Part shown: one piece after another, positions 9,407 to 18,975 of the stretch
Layout of the letters: each line of letters begins with the position of its first letter
How positions within the stretch are numbered: the stretch's first letter is position 1
Source: Adenophora triphylla var. japonica
Lineage: Eukaryota > Streptophyta > Magnoliopsida > Asterales > Campanulaceae
Assembly: GCA_022495995.1 (NCBI GenBank)
Contig: JAFEMH010001357.1
Location: 189,001 to 253,000, forward strand
DNA: 64,000 nt
Direction of reading: 5' to 3'
Position numbers and translations under genes: made by a program
The notes under the pieces: generated by a model
Database searches by the model: none
What the model was told of the DNA's origin: nothing
The model's input: only the letters and a program-made list of their open reading frames with translations

Positions 9407-11008
9407 TTAATGAAAGATACGGGATCTCGTTATCTTTCTCGGGTCACTCGGTCTTACGTTTGACTGCCGGGGGTAATTTTGATGAAAGATACGGGATCTC
9501 GTTATCTTTCTCGGGGCACTCGGTCTTACGTTTGACTGTCGGGGATAATTTTGATGAAAGATACGGGATCTCGTTATCTTTCTCGGGGGACTCGGTCTTA
9601 CGTTTGGCTAGGGGTAATTTTGATGAAAGATACGGGATCTCGTTATCTTTCTCGGGTCACTCGGTCTTACGTTTGACTGCCGGGGATAATTTTGATGAAA
9701 GATACGGGATCTCGTTATCTTTCTCGGGAGACTCGGTCTTACGTTTGAGCTACTTAGGGGTAATTTTGATGAAAGATACGGGATCTCGTTATCTTTCTCG
9801 GGGCACTCGGTCTTACGTTTGGCTGGGGTGATTTTGATGAAAGATACGGGATCTCGTTATCTTTCTCAGGGCACTCGGTCTTACGTTTGGCTGGGGTAAT
9901 TTTGATGAAAGATACGGGATCTCGTTATCTTTCTCGGGTCACTCGGTCTTACGTTTGACTAGCAGGATAATTTTGATGAAAGATACGGGATCTCGTTATC
10001 TTTCTCGGGACTCAGTGCTTACGTTTGATCTAGCAGGGGTAATTTTGATGAAAGATACGGGATCTCGTTATCTTTCTCGGGTCACTCGGTCTTACGTTTG
10101 GCTTAGGGGTAATTTTGATGAAAGATACGGGATCTCGTTATCTTTCTCAGGGGCACTCGGTCTTACGTTTGATTGTAGGGGTAATTTTGATGAAAGATAC
10201 GGGATCTCGTTATCTTTCTCGGGTCACTCGGTCTTACGTTTATTTGCAGGGGTAATTTTGATGAAAGATACGGGATCTCGTTATCTTTCTCGGGGCACTC
10301 GGTCTTACGTTTGGCTAGGGGTGATTTTGATGAAAGATACGGGATCTCGTTATCTTTCTCGGGGCACTCGGTCTTACGTTTGACTAGGGGTAATTTTGAT
10401 GAAAGATACGGGATCTCGTTATCTTTCTCGGGTCACTCGGTCTTACGTTTGACTAGGGGATAATTTTGATGAAAGATACGGGATCTCGTTATCTTTCTCG
10501 GGGACTCGGTCTTACGTTTGGCTAGGGGTAATTTTGATGAAAGATACGGGATCTCGTTATCTTTCTCGGGGCACTCGGTCTTACGTTTGGCTAGGGGTAA
10601 TTTTGATGAAAGATACGGGATCTCGTTATCTTTCTCGGGGCACTCGGTCTTACGTTTGACTGCGGGGTAATTTTGATGAAAGATACGGGATCTCGTTATC
10701 TTTCTCGGGTCACTCGGTCTTACGTTTGATCTAGGGATAATTTTGATGAAAGATACGGGATCTCGTTATCTTTCTCGGGGACTCGGTCTTACGTTTGACT
10801 CGGGGTAATTTTGATGAAAGATACGGGATCTCGTTATCTTTCTCGGGTCACTCGGTCTTACGTTTGGCTTAGGGGTAATTTTGATGAAAGATACGGGATC
10901 TCGTTATCTTTCTCAGGCACTCGGTCTTACGTTTGACCGCCGGGGTAATTTTGATGAAAGATACGGGATCTCGTTATCTTTCTCGGGTCACTCGGTCTTA
11001 CGTTTGAC
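9407..11008. repeat. 70-bp minisatellite in the E2 3' region
   Basis: About 23 copies of a roughly 70-bp unit. Each has an almost invariant core of about 50 bp (GATGAAAGATACGGGATCTC, then GTTATCTTTCTCGG and CACTCGGTCTTACGTTTG) and a short variable spacer. The core includes a near-perfect dyad centred on GATC: AAAGATACGGGATC mirrored by GATCTCGTTATCTTT. It occupies the same structural position as the unrelated 26-bp array of E1. ORFs across it repeat the unit and are not genes. Confidence 0.92.
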
Positions 11009-11297
11009 TGGGGCAATTTTCTTGACAAGGGGCGACTTTGGTTAACTTTGGTTAACTTTGTCAAGTTGGGGGAATTGCAGTCCCGAAATTTTAAGGGGCA
11101 AAAGGGTCATTTGACCCTTGCAATCCTATCCGCGCGGATAGGGATGGAAAGTCAGGGGTATTAATTAGGGCCAACGCCCTTCTTCTTCCTCGGTCAATTT
11201 TTTGAAATTGTCGAGAGCGAGAGAGAAAAAGCGCAAAATCCGCCATTTTTGGCCATTTAAGCTTCGAAATCTTCCGATTTTCTTCGATTTTCGAGCA
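11009..11297 (+). promoter_or_regulatory. Putative promoter region of the antisense PMD gene
   Basis: It holds the perfect 18-bp palindrome CCTATCCGCGCGGATAGG (11,125-11,142). After its TCCGCGCGGA core (11,129-11,138) come 22 nt and then TTAATTAG (11,161-11,168), flanked like the LTR TATA box by GGG and GGGCC. The core lies 159 bp before the ATG at 11,298. Promoter role is inferred from the match to the E2 LTR. Confidence 0.45.
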
Positions 11298-13869
11298 ATG
11301 GAACACGGGGAAGGCGCTTTTCAAGGTCAAGGACGTGGCCCGGTGGCGGAGAGACGATTGGAGCTCGTCCGGATGAGGAGGCATTACAATCTTTCGCAAT
11401 TGGTTGCGGAGGAGCATTACCCCGATGCTTGGCAACATTGGGCTTCGGATCCGCATCTCCGAACGGTATACTTTGAAACCCTTTGATCCCTTTGTTGATT
11501 TCTTGTTTGAAAATTTTGGGTGATTTTTGAATTTTTTTTTGAAATTGAATATTGCATGTTGATGATGATGATGATTTCTTTTTTTTTTTGAATTTGAATT
11601 TTGATATTGATGAATGATGATGCAATGCATGCATTTTGTTTGGAAAGAATGGGCATTTTGCCAATATGGGATGTATATATATTTTTTGAAAAGTGGGACG
11701 GATTTTTCCTCCCGTTGCATGTAAGATGGATGATATGCATGTATGCATTTTTTTTTTTTTTTGAAAATGGGACGGAGTTTTTACTTCCGTAGGAATGCAT
11801 CTCTCTTTTTTTTTTTGATGAATGCATTGGGACTTGCTGAAAATTGTTTTCTTTTATGCGAGAAAAAATGGGGCTATGCTCATTGTATCTTTGTTATCTT
11901 TGTCGAATTTTTTTTTTTTTTATTTTAATGTAAATGCAAATGCAATCTTTTTGACTTTTTCTCTTTTTTTTTTTACAGGGCGGAAACCGTTTTGTGACGG
12001 AGCAGCTGAACAAGATGAAGACTCGAGGATCGGTGGAGTCTGTGATTGACTTGTGGGACCGGCTCCCGGATGCGGGCCGAGGAGCTTTGCCGAGTCCGAG
12101 ACAGATTGTTGTCGAGACGGGGCTCTGGGAGTTCGTCGAGTGCTTGAGGGGACTGGTCAAGTTCCCTAAGAGCAAGGGCTTGATGTTTGCTCTGGCGCAG
12201 CACTGGTGGGACGCGACCCACACCTTCCACTTCTTGCAGGGGCGAGGCGGCGTACGCCTTCCGACTATGCTGCGATCACGGTCCGTCCTTTAATGGACGC
12301 GGCATTGAGTGCGGGATGGTTACAGCGATGCCGATCTGCGAGCTCTTACAGGATTCTCCCTATTCCCAAAAGTGGGATGGGGATGGAGTATGCCGTGGTC
12401 TACGGCAAGATTGTGGAGACCATAGCGAGCTATGAGGTGGGGAGGAGAGGATAGGCGCCGATCAGATTGCCGGGGCCTTCTTGTGGTTTGCTTTCTCGAG
12501 CACGCTCTTTGGACATGCTTTGAGGACGGCGGTCTTTGCCTTCTTGAGGTCCTTGGAGGACATGGAGACGGTTGGAGATATTTCTGAGGGGAGGCGAGTG
12601 GTGAGCCGTACTTCGCTCTTGATAGATACGGCGGAAGGCTGTGAGCTCCTTGTCTTGCTTCGAGTTTGCTCTGGAGGTATAAGCTCTCTTTTTGCTTTCC
12701 CTCTTTCCTTTGAGCACGCACTTTTTTTGCACTTGGATTGATTCGATCTTTGCCTTTGGCGGTATGGGCGCTGGAGTTCTTCCACGTCACGGTGTGGAGC
12801 GGCTGAGGCGTACGTCGGGCGTATCCGGCCATGCGGTCTTGGTCCAAGCATGCCGGGAAAGATAAGCTCCGGGGCGTACGACTCTCGAGTACGCGGATTG
12901 CCTTCCTTTGACGGAGGCGAGACGGATGAGGGGATGATATTCTTCCCACAGGATCGCTTTGAGGTAGCGCGGTGAAGGGCGGCGAGATGCGGGCGGTGCG
13001 GCGGAGGATTTTGAGGGGGCGACTTGCGACGTCTACTATGCGGGAGAGAGGGTGACGCGTCGGCATGGCGTGGTCGCCATTGTTGACACCGGTGGAGCCT
13101 CCGCCGATATGATGCACCCGAGTGATCGGTCCGTGACACAGGATGATTACGAGCCGGCCCGGCACTTCTCGGATTTCGTGGCGATTGAGCCGTATGCGAC
13201 GTTCGTCTTGAGGAGGCCTGAGGATGCCTCGGGTTTTGGAGAGGGAGGGTCTTGGGATCCCGCGGTACCCTCGGACGGATTTTTCCTACATCCGGGATGG
13301 GGTCCGATTGAGGGTGCGGATCCCTCGGCCGAGCGGCTTCCACGAGCTTTCCCGGCCTCGTCCCAGGAGTATGAAGGTATGGCTTCACCTTTTCTTTGTT
13401 TCATCATCTCTAGCATCACTTCTTTTTTTTTGACGCTTTTGCTTTTGTGCGGTTTTCGGAGGTGGTCGTCGAGACAGCGAAGCAAGTGATCGGAGCCAAG
13501 AGGTTCATCGGGAGGATGGTCGCTTGCGGGGCTCCTCGAGCTAGAGCGAGGCGACCACGGCCGGCGCACTGTCGGACGGGAGGCTTCCCTATTCGCTCGG
13601 AGACTTCCTCAGAGACTCCTTTGTCTCCTCTTCTTGATCATCGCGCAGTACTGCCTTCGGATCACGTCATTCTAGGGGATCCACACGGGCAGGGACACGT
13701 TTGGCAGCATGGTGGGTCGTCTTCGTACGTGCAGGAGTCTGACGCCTTCACCTTCGGGTACGACTTTTTCGCAGATCTCGGCTTGCCCTATCAGAGCGTG
13801 CCGGTTGGTCCTGATGAGCCTCTCTCTGGAGACGAGGACGATTCGAGCACGAGATTTTCGGGGCTCTGA
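11298..13869 (+). pseudogene. Antisense plant-mobile-domain gene with introns, decayed
   Basis: Exon 1 (11,298-11,465) encodes 56 residues ending SDPHLRT at a GTATAC donor. A very T-rich 513-bp intron ends TTTTTTTACAG at 11,978, and exon 2 continues in phase (GGNRFVTEQL). Exon 2 has WDRLPDAGRG, then WWDATHTFHF followed by GEAAY and SDYAAIT, the hallmark of the aminotransferase-like plant mobile domain. It then has GAFLWFAFSSTLFG and LALE/VWALEFFHV, the latter split by an 85-bp intron-like gap (12,677-12,761) with a damaged acceptor. A further intron-like gap is at about 13,377-13,450. The last exon (to 13,869) ends in an acidic, Ser/Asp-rich tail. Several frameshifts and stops (near 12,230, 12,300, 12,600 and 12,800) make it non-functional. 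It is antisense to E2 pol. Confidence 0.65.
11466..11978 (+). other. Putative intron of the antisense PMD gene
   Basis: It starts GTATAC and ends TTTACAG, is extremely T-rich, and joins two coding exons in phase 0. The sequence shows plausible splice ends; splicing itself is inferred. Confidence 0.55.
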
Positions 13870-13929
13870 GGAGGCGGGCCCGAGTCGCAAGAGGGCGGGG
13901 AGACATCGGGTCTTTGGAGACTCCGATTG

Positions 13930-14328
13930 ATTTTTTTTGAGATTTAGATTTGTACAGATTATGCACATTTTTTTTTTGGATGTAATAATTTAGGATTTTA
14001 TTTATGTTTGTTTGTTTGTTTTTTTTTTATGCACACTCTCTTTTTTGGAATGTAATAATTTAGGATTTTATTTTATGAATGTTTTTTTTTTTTTTATGCA
14101 CACTCCTTTTTTTGGAATGTAATGATTTAGGATTTTATTTTATGAATGCAATGTAATATGAATGCGATGTTGCATGAGCCTTGTTTTTTTTTTTGCAAGG
14201 GTGTTTGGTATATGGGTTGGTTTGGGGAGTTTTTTTTTTTGCACCGGTTTCGAGCAACGGGACGGAATATTCCTCTTTTGGTGTAGCGGCTTGGTACATT
14301 TGCAAAATTTTTTTGGTAATGACACTTG
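13930..14328. repeat. T-rich spacer with triplicated unit
   Basis: Three copies of a unit of about 60-70 bp built on ATGCACAC, T-run, GGAATGTAATAATTTAGGAT, TTTATTTTATGAATG at 13,960-14,150. T-rich unique sequence follows. No ORF. Confidence 0.65.
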
Positions 14329-14458
14329 TATCCGCGCGGATAGGGTCAGCTTCTGACATTGTCCTTTAATTCTGGTTCAGACCTGGTCTTGCTTTATTTC
14401 AAATTCAAATATCCTCTTCAACCTCCAGCCCAAACAGCCATTTTCGGGGAGAAAAACC
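14329..14458 (+). promoter_or_regulatory. Putative promoter region of the E2 DUF7745-like gene
   Basis: The perfect palindrome TATCCGCGCGGATA (14,329-14,342) is followed 22 nt after its TCCGCGCGGA core by CCTTTAATTC (14,363-14,372), an A/T-rich box at TATA spacing. The ATG at 14,459 follows about 90 bp later. The palindrome core is identical to that beside the E2 LTR TATA box. Confidence 0.45.
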
Positions 14459-15990
14459 ATGGAAATGGCCAAAAATTCTCCAAAATTGTCCAAAGAAAGG
14501 CAAATGTTGTTCTTTGAAAAGTTCAAGGAGTGGTGTAGGGAGATCATGCACGAGAGAAGATCATTCTTTGAAGAAAGGTACAAGGTACGATGCTTGTGGT
14601 CTCTCAAAGAATTGGTTCCGGATTATGACCTCTTAAGAGCTTCTTCTTCGTTTTGGGATACTAGAAGGCATGTCTTTTGCCTTTCCTTCAACGAGATTGT
14701 TCCGACTGTCGAAGAATTTCGGGCCTTGCTTGGAGGTCCGGAGGTGGAAGAGATAGCGGTCCCTTTGCCCGGAGGGGCTTCTTTTGCTGACAGATTGTGC
14801 GTCCTCCTTCATCTTTCCCCGGAGGAAGCGCAAGGTATGATCCGCGGTCCCGATCATTTCGATATTTCCGGTCTTCCCGACAGATTTAGGGGCCTAGGTT
14901 TGGTGGATGATGCGTATTGGGATGCCTTTGCACTTTGTATGTTTGGCACCCTGTTCATGGTATATTCCTTTGGGATCTGCCATCGGTCTTTGCTGGATGT
15001 TGTTGTTCACTGTCGCCTGGGCAGAGATGTCGTTCCTTTGATTCTGGGAGAGACTTTTCACGCTCTCGACAGATTAGCTACCGGAAGGCGGTATATGCAT
15101 AGGGCAGCCCGTTCCTCTTGACCACAGTGGGCGATGGAGCGTTTGGGGGTTCTTCGGGAAACCTACGATATGATCGGAGCCTTGGACTTTTGCCGGGAGA
15201 GGTGTTGATGTAGATTTTGATGATCGGGGCTCGTGGGAGCGTTGGATGGCGGGTCGCGAGGCTGAAGATATCAGATGGTTGGTGCCTCATTGGCGGGTGG
15301 AGACTCGCAGAGTGCTTCGGGACGGGTCCCGTGGTTATGCTTAGGGGCTTTCTCGGTCGGTTTCTACATTCCGGCTCTGGTCCTTAGGCGGTTTGGCTTG
15401 GAGCGGAGTTCCTTTGGAGGGTTTTGGTGATATAGCCACCGGGGTGGTGGCTCCTGTTTCCATGGATGATCCCTCGGTGTTTCCATTTCTTTCCCGAGCA
15501 TGGAGGTATGATGCCTTTCCTCCTCGGGTCATTCTCGGGCGTCAGAGGCCGGTGTTCTGACCACTTGGTACTGGATTGGTATGAGAGGCATGCAGGAGAG
15601 ACTCGGGTGGCTATTTTCAGACGGCGTGAGGCCATTGTAGGTGCGGAGGACCTGTTTCGAGAGGAGGAGGGCGAGGCGGGCCAATCCTCATGACAGGAGC
15701 GGAGACGGCGCGGCGGATTATGAGGCTTACGTCAAGAGACGGGAGAGGAGGGCTCCTATGTTACCGGCTAGGTTACGGGAGATGAGGGATGACGCTAGGG
15801 CTACTAAGGCCACTGACGGAGGCCGGTTTGATAGACCATGTTCCTATACCAGAGCTTGGTAGGAGGAATACAGGACATTTTCCGGTTCGAAGAGAAAGAC
15901 TCGGAGGGGAAGAAGAAGGGAGAGGCCGATACGAGTGGCTTGGAGTGACTACGAGGTTTCAGTATCCCTTTCTTGCCATGACGACACATT
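14459..15990 (+). pseudogene. Antisense DUF7745-like gene of E2, decayed
   Basis: The first 220 codons are open (14,459-15,121). They align with the E1 protein: RCLWSLKELVPDYDLLRASS, FWDTRRHVFCLSFNEIVPTV, EEFRALLGG, then GETFHALDRLATG. After a frameshift and stop near 15,121, homology continues in other frames: a FHFFPEHGG/GRCSDHLVLDWYERHAG stretch at about 15,480-15,600 matches the E1 segment ending LTTEYLIWYEEQQG. An Arg-rich C-terminus follows to about 15,990. It is the E2 counterpart of the intact E1 gene and has the same orientation relative to pol. Confidence 0.75.
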
Positions 15991-16281
15991 AGTTTGATTA
16001 TGTATCTTAGTTTTCTTTTAGCGGGTTGCCGGTTGTAGGAATGAATCGGGCTTAGACTCATCAAGGAGCTTTTAACTTGTAATGAAAATTTGAATTGCTT
16101 TAGAGTTTTTCGAGACGCTTTCATGGTACGATCGGTTGTATTGATGCCAAAGTATGGCTTTTATTTGTGCTTTAGACCGAACCGTTTCCATTTGCCCTAC
16201 GTTCCCCTCATTTTGAGGAGCTCGGGTCTTCGTAGTTCAACCTGGTGAACTCTTTTTTGTTTTTGTTTTTTTGTTTTTTTT

Positions 16282-16354
16282 TGGTGCAACCACTGTTTTT
16301 ACCTAGGCCGCCCTTTTCGGGTTTCTAACCTAGTTGGGTATTACTCTTTTAGCA
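16282..16354. repeat. Conserved hairpin block, E2 copy 1
   Basis: GGTGCAACC, CCTAGGCCGCCC, TTTTC, GGGTTTCTAACCTAG, CTTTTAGCAC. Same plan as the E1 block at 6,317-6,390. Confidence 0.6.
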
Positions 16355-16393
<39 letters not shown>

Positions 16394-16444
16394 TTTTTTT
16401 TTTTGTTTTTTGTTTTTTTTTTTGTTTTTTTTTTTTTTTTTTTT

Positions 16445-16517
16445 TGGTGCAACCTGTTTTTACCTAGGCCGCCCTTTTCGGGTTTCTAACCTAGTTGGGT
16501 ATTACTCTTTTAGCACT
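16445..16517. repeat. Conserved hairpin block, E2 copy 2
   Basis: Near-identical direct duplicate of 16,282-16,354, 163 bp away, with poly-T DNA between. Confidence 0.6.
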
Positions 16518-16544
16518 CTTTTTTTGTGTTTTTTTTTTTTTTTG

Positions 16545-17272
16545 CGTAGTATACGCGCGGCTTGTCACCGTTCCTTTGGGTGTCTGAAAGGAATTCCCGT
16601 CGAGGTCCGCAAGTTGCATGGCTCCTCCGGAGAAGATCTTACGGGACGACATATGGCCCGACCCATACGGGCTCCCATTTGCCGAGAGGGTTGATACGGG
16701 GGGGTTTTTCTTTTAGAACGAGATCGCTTTCTCGGATCTCCCGATGCTTTACTTTCTTGTCGAAGGCTCTAGCCATTCTTCCTTGGTAGGCCGGATGTGT
16801 TCCATGGCCTTCGGTCGGCGTTCATCTAGTAGGGCCAATTCATCATGGCGACTTTGGAGCCATTCGACCTCGTTGATCGGCTTTCCGGCGGTATACGGAG
16901 CGAGGGATTTCCGGCTCGATTGGGAGTACGGCTTCCATTCCGTATGTGAGGGCAAACGGTGTTTCCCCGGTTGCCGTTCGGCGATGTTACGTAGCCCCGA
17001 GTGCCGAGTGTAACTTCTCGGGCCAATCTACGCCTTGGACGGCCATCTTCCGGATGATGTTTTCCGAGTCTTGTTTGCTTTGCCTCGACGCCTCCGTTGG
17101 TTTGGGGCACTGTAGGGAGATGACTTGTGACGGGTTATTCGGAATTCCGCCGGCGGTTTTCACATTCCCCTTCAAAGTGGGATCCATTATACGAGATGAT
17201 TTCGGCGGGCAACCCGTATCTGCATATGATGTTTTCTTTGATGAAGAGGGCTACTTTCATTGAGTTGAGGAT
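16545..17272 (-). pseudogene. pol: Integrase remnant of E2
   Basis: Minus-strand segments in shifting frames: FIKENIICRYGLPAEIIS with YNGSHFEGE, PQTNGGVEA, ENIIRKMAVQGVDWPEKLH, the RHDELALLDERRPKAMEH stretch, and the C-terminal KIFSGGAMQLADLDG pattern. This is the catalytic-core end and C-terminal domain of a Tat-type integrase. The Asp usually found in the DNGS motif reads Tyr here. There are at least four frameshifts. The N-terminal zinc-binding part is missing at the deletion junction near 17,272. Confidence 0.8.
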
Positions 17273-18599
17273 TTTGTAGGACTTTGCAGAGCATCCTTTC
17301 CGATTCCTTCAAAGAAATCACCAATCTGCGTCTCTTAGGCTCTTCCGCAGTTCCCAAATTCTCACTCGTCAAAATCTCTCCGGCAGCTTGGGCTCGATTT
17401 TCCTCTTTCCGGACAACCTGCTAAAAGATTTTTTTTTTGTTTGATGATTTTTTTTGTTTAATGTGTCTGCTCCTTTATCTGATGAATTATTATTAAAAAA
17501 AAAAATCTATTAATTAATTCATCATTAGTTAAAGTGGCAATCAAGGGATACTCAGAAGGGTTCGTCATTTCATTGAAAACGAAAGGGGTACGGCGCTTGC
17601 TTACGGACTCGTAGTCTTCGGGCGTAAGGCCGTCGGACGACCCTAGAGACTCGATCTTAACAGAGAGAGAGGCAGGAGGACTTGTCCTAGATTGACACAA
17701 AGGGACGGGGACCAATCCAAGCTTGGTGATCATTTCCTCCTTGGTCGCGGATGGGCTGAGAGAGTTTCCCAATTCTTTAGCGGCATCGCTATTGGTGGCC
17801 TCATGACTCGGGAGCTGTCTTTGTTTTTGTTTTCCTTTCTCAATTCTTTGCTATCATCTCTTGGACCGAGCCAAGATCAATCGGAGTCCTGGCACCTGGA
17901 CTTCTTCTTTGAACAATTCTTTGCATAACCGAGACCATCCCAATCATCGAGGGAAATTCCGTGGCCTTAGCTTTTGGCACTGTCAATTCGAACTCGGGTT
18001 TCGGATCTTCTGGGCGTAGGAATAGTGGTTGTGAGCTTCTCGAAGCTGTTCCACCAGAGTCGAGCACGCCTCGAAGGTATATTCACTTTTCATGGCGGTG
18101 GTAGCCCCGGGTATCTTGGGTAGGTCCGGGAACATTCTACGGACCGGGTTAGCCTTGGTTCCCCAGAACTTGTTGAGGCTATCCTGTAGCTTTAGCCATC
18201 CTGCCGTAGGAGTGGGCTCTGTGATGTTTCCTGGTTGTGTGGGACCCTTTACAAAGTAGTCGGCCAAATTAGGACTTAAGGGGAGAGATTTAGGGTTGTC
18301 AGCGGGACCTTTCTGTGGCGGCTTCAAATCTCTTTCCTTTTGCGGTGTCATTTGGGGAGGCCTCATATCCCGGGCCGTGGCGAGTATTCTGTCCTTTCAC
18401 TTCGATGAGTTTGAAAGTTCCTTGTTGGCGCTTCCCCAAACCGAGGCCGGAGTAGATAGCTCATTTTTCTCATCATTTTCAAGACCGGTGGGATTTTATC
18501 CCGAGTGACCGTCGGATCTATGTTGCACACTTGGGCCTTGGGAGGCTCGGCCGTGAAGCCCGTTAGCATGTGACCTTCCTCGTCATGTTTGATTTCGAG
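17273..18599 (-). pseudogene. pol: E2 protease-RT linker remnant
   Basis: Minus-strand frames include FGEAPTRNFQ, ITEPTPTAGWLKLQD and ENLGTAEEPKRRRLV, features of the long region between protease and RT in Tat/Ogre polyproteins. RT and RNase H motifs (YxDD, DFxxL) are absent; the linker passes straight into integrase. Frames are broken by stops and shifts. Confidence 0.55.
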
Positions 18600-18975
18600 A
18601 ATAGGTATTCCGCCCGTATCTGTGCCCTCTAAAGTGACTAAATCCCCGTAAATGGTCGTCGAGATCCCCATTCGAGGCAATTTCACACCTTTGGTGAAGG
18701 CTTGAGGCGACCCCTTTGACTTGATGGAGCCAAGGTCTTCCCGGCCGGGCATTGAAAGTAATCGGGATGTCGATAACCTGGAATTCCACAGGTATCAATT
18801 TACTGTCCGAACCGAGAGGTCTAAAGTGGCGACTCCAAGGGTGCTCGGGATGTTGAGTCGTAAGCTTTGGTGTGAGAGAAGAAGGCTTCAAGTACGTAGT
18901 CTTGATATCAAGCAAGCTCATTATCTTTGCTTTGGAAGAATGTTCATTCCGGACCCATTATCAACCAGGACCCGA
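18600..18975 (-). pseudogene. pol: Protease remnant of E2
   Basis: The minus-strand reading has RVLVDNGSGMNILPK, then after a frame change FQVIDIPITFNARPGRPWLH and ASSLHQ. These are the active-site region (DNGS in place of the usual DSG, as in many Ogre/Tat elements) and the conserved GRPWIH end of the retropepsin domain. Confidence 0.75.

Larger units (their letters stand above)
15991..16544. other. E2 spacer between convergent accessory gene and pol
   Basis: It corresponds to the E1 spacer. It contains the TTTAGACCGAACC/CCTACGTTCCCC block (16,170-16,240), two hairpin blocks, and long poly-T tracts (16,355-16,445 and 16,518-16,543). No gene. Confidence 0.6.

Noticed and set aside
9460..10383. 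Plus-strand ORFs of 123 and 142 codons
   Set aside because: They translate the 70-bp minisatellite (repeated NFDERYGISLSFSG) and shift frame between units; no independent coding evidence.
9407..11008. Repeat-spacer pattern resembling a CRISPR array
   Set aside because: Spacers are short, similar to each other and irregular, the core is ~50 bp, and the context is a plant retrotransposon 3' region.
11091..11827. Overlapping minus-strand ORFs of 136-209 codons
   Set aside because: Lys/Ile-rich readings of the T-rich intron; no recognisable domain.
12320..13388. Minus-strand ORFs of 281 and 308 codons
   Set aside because: Shadows of the GC-rich antisense PMD gene; Arg/Pro/Ser-rich composition with no domain, while the plus strand shows the PMD motifs.
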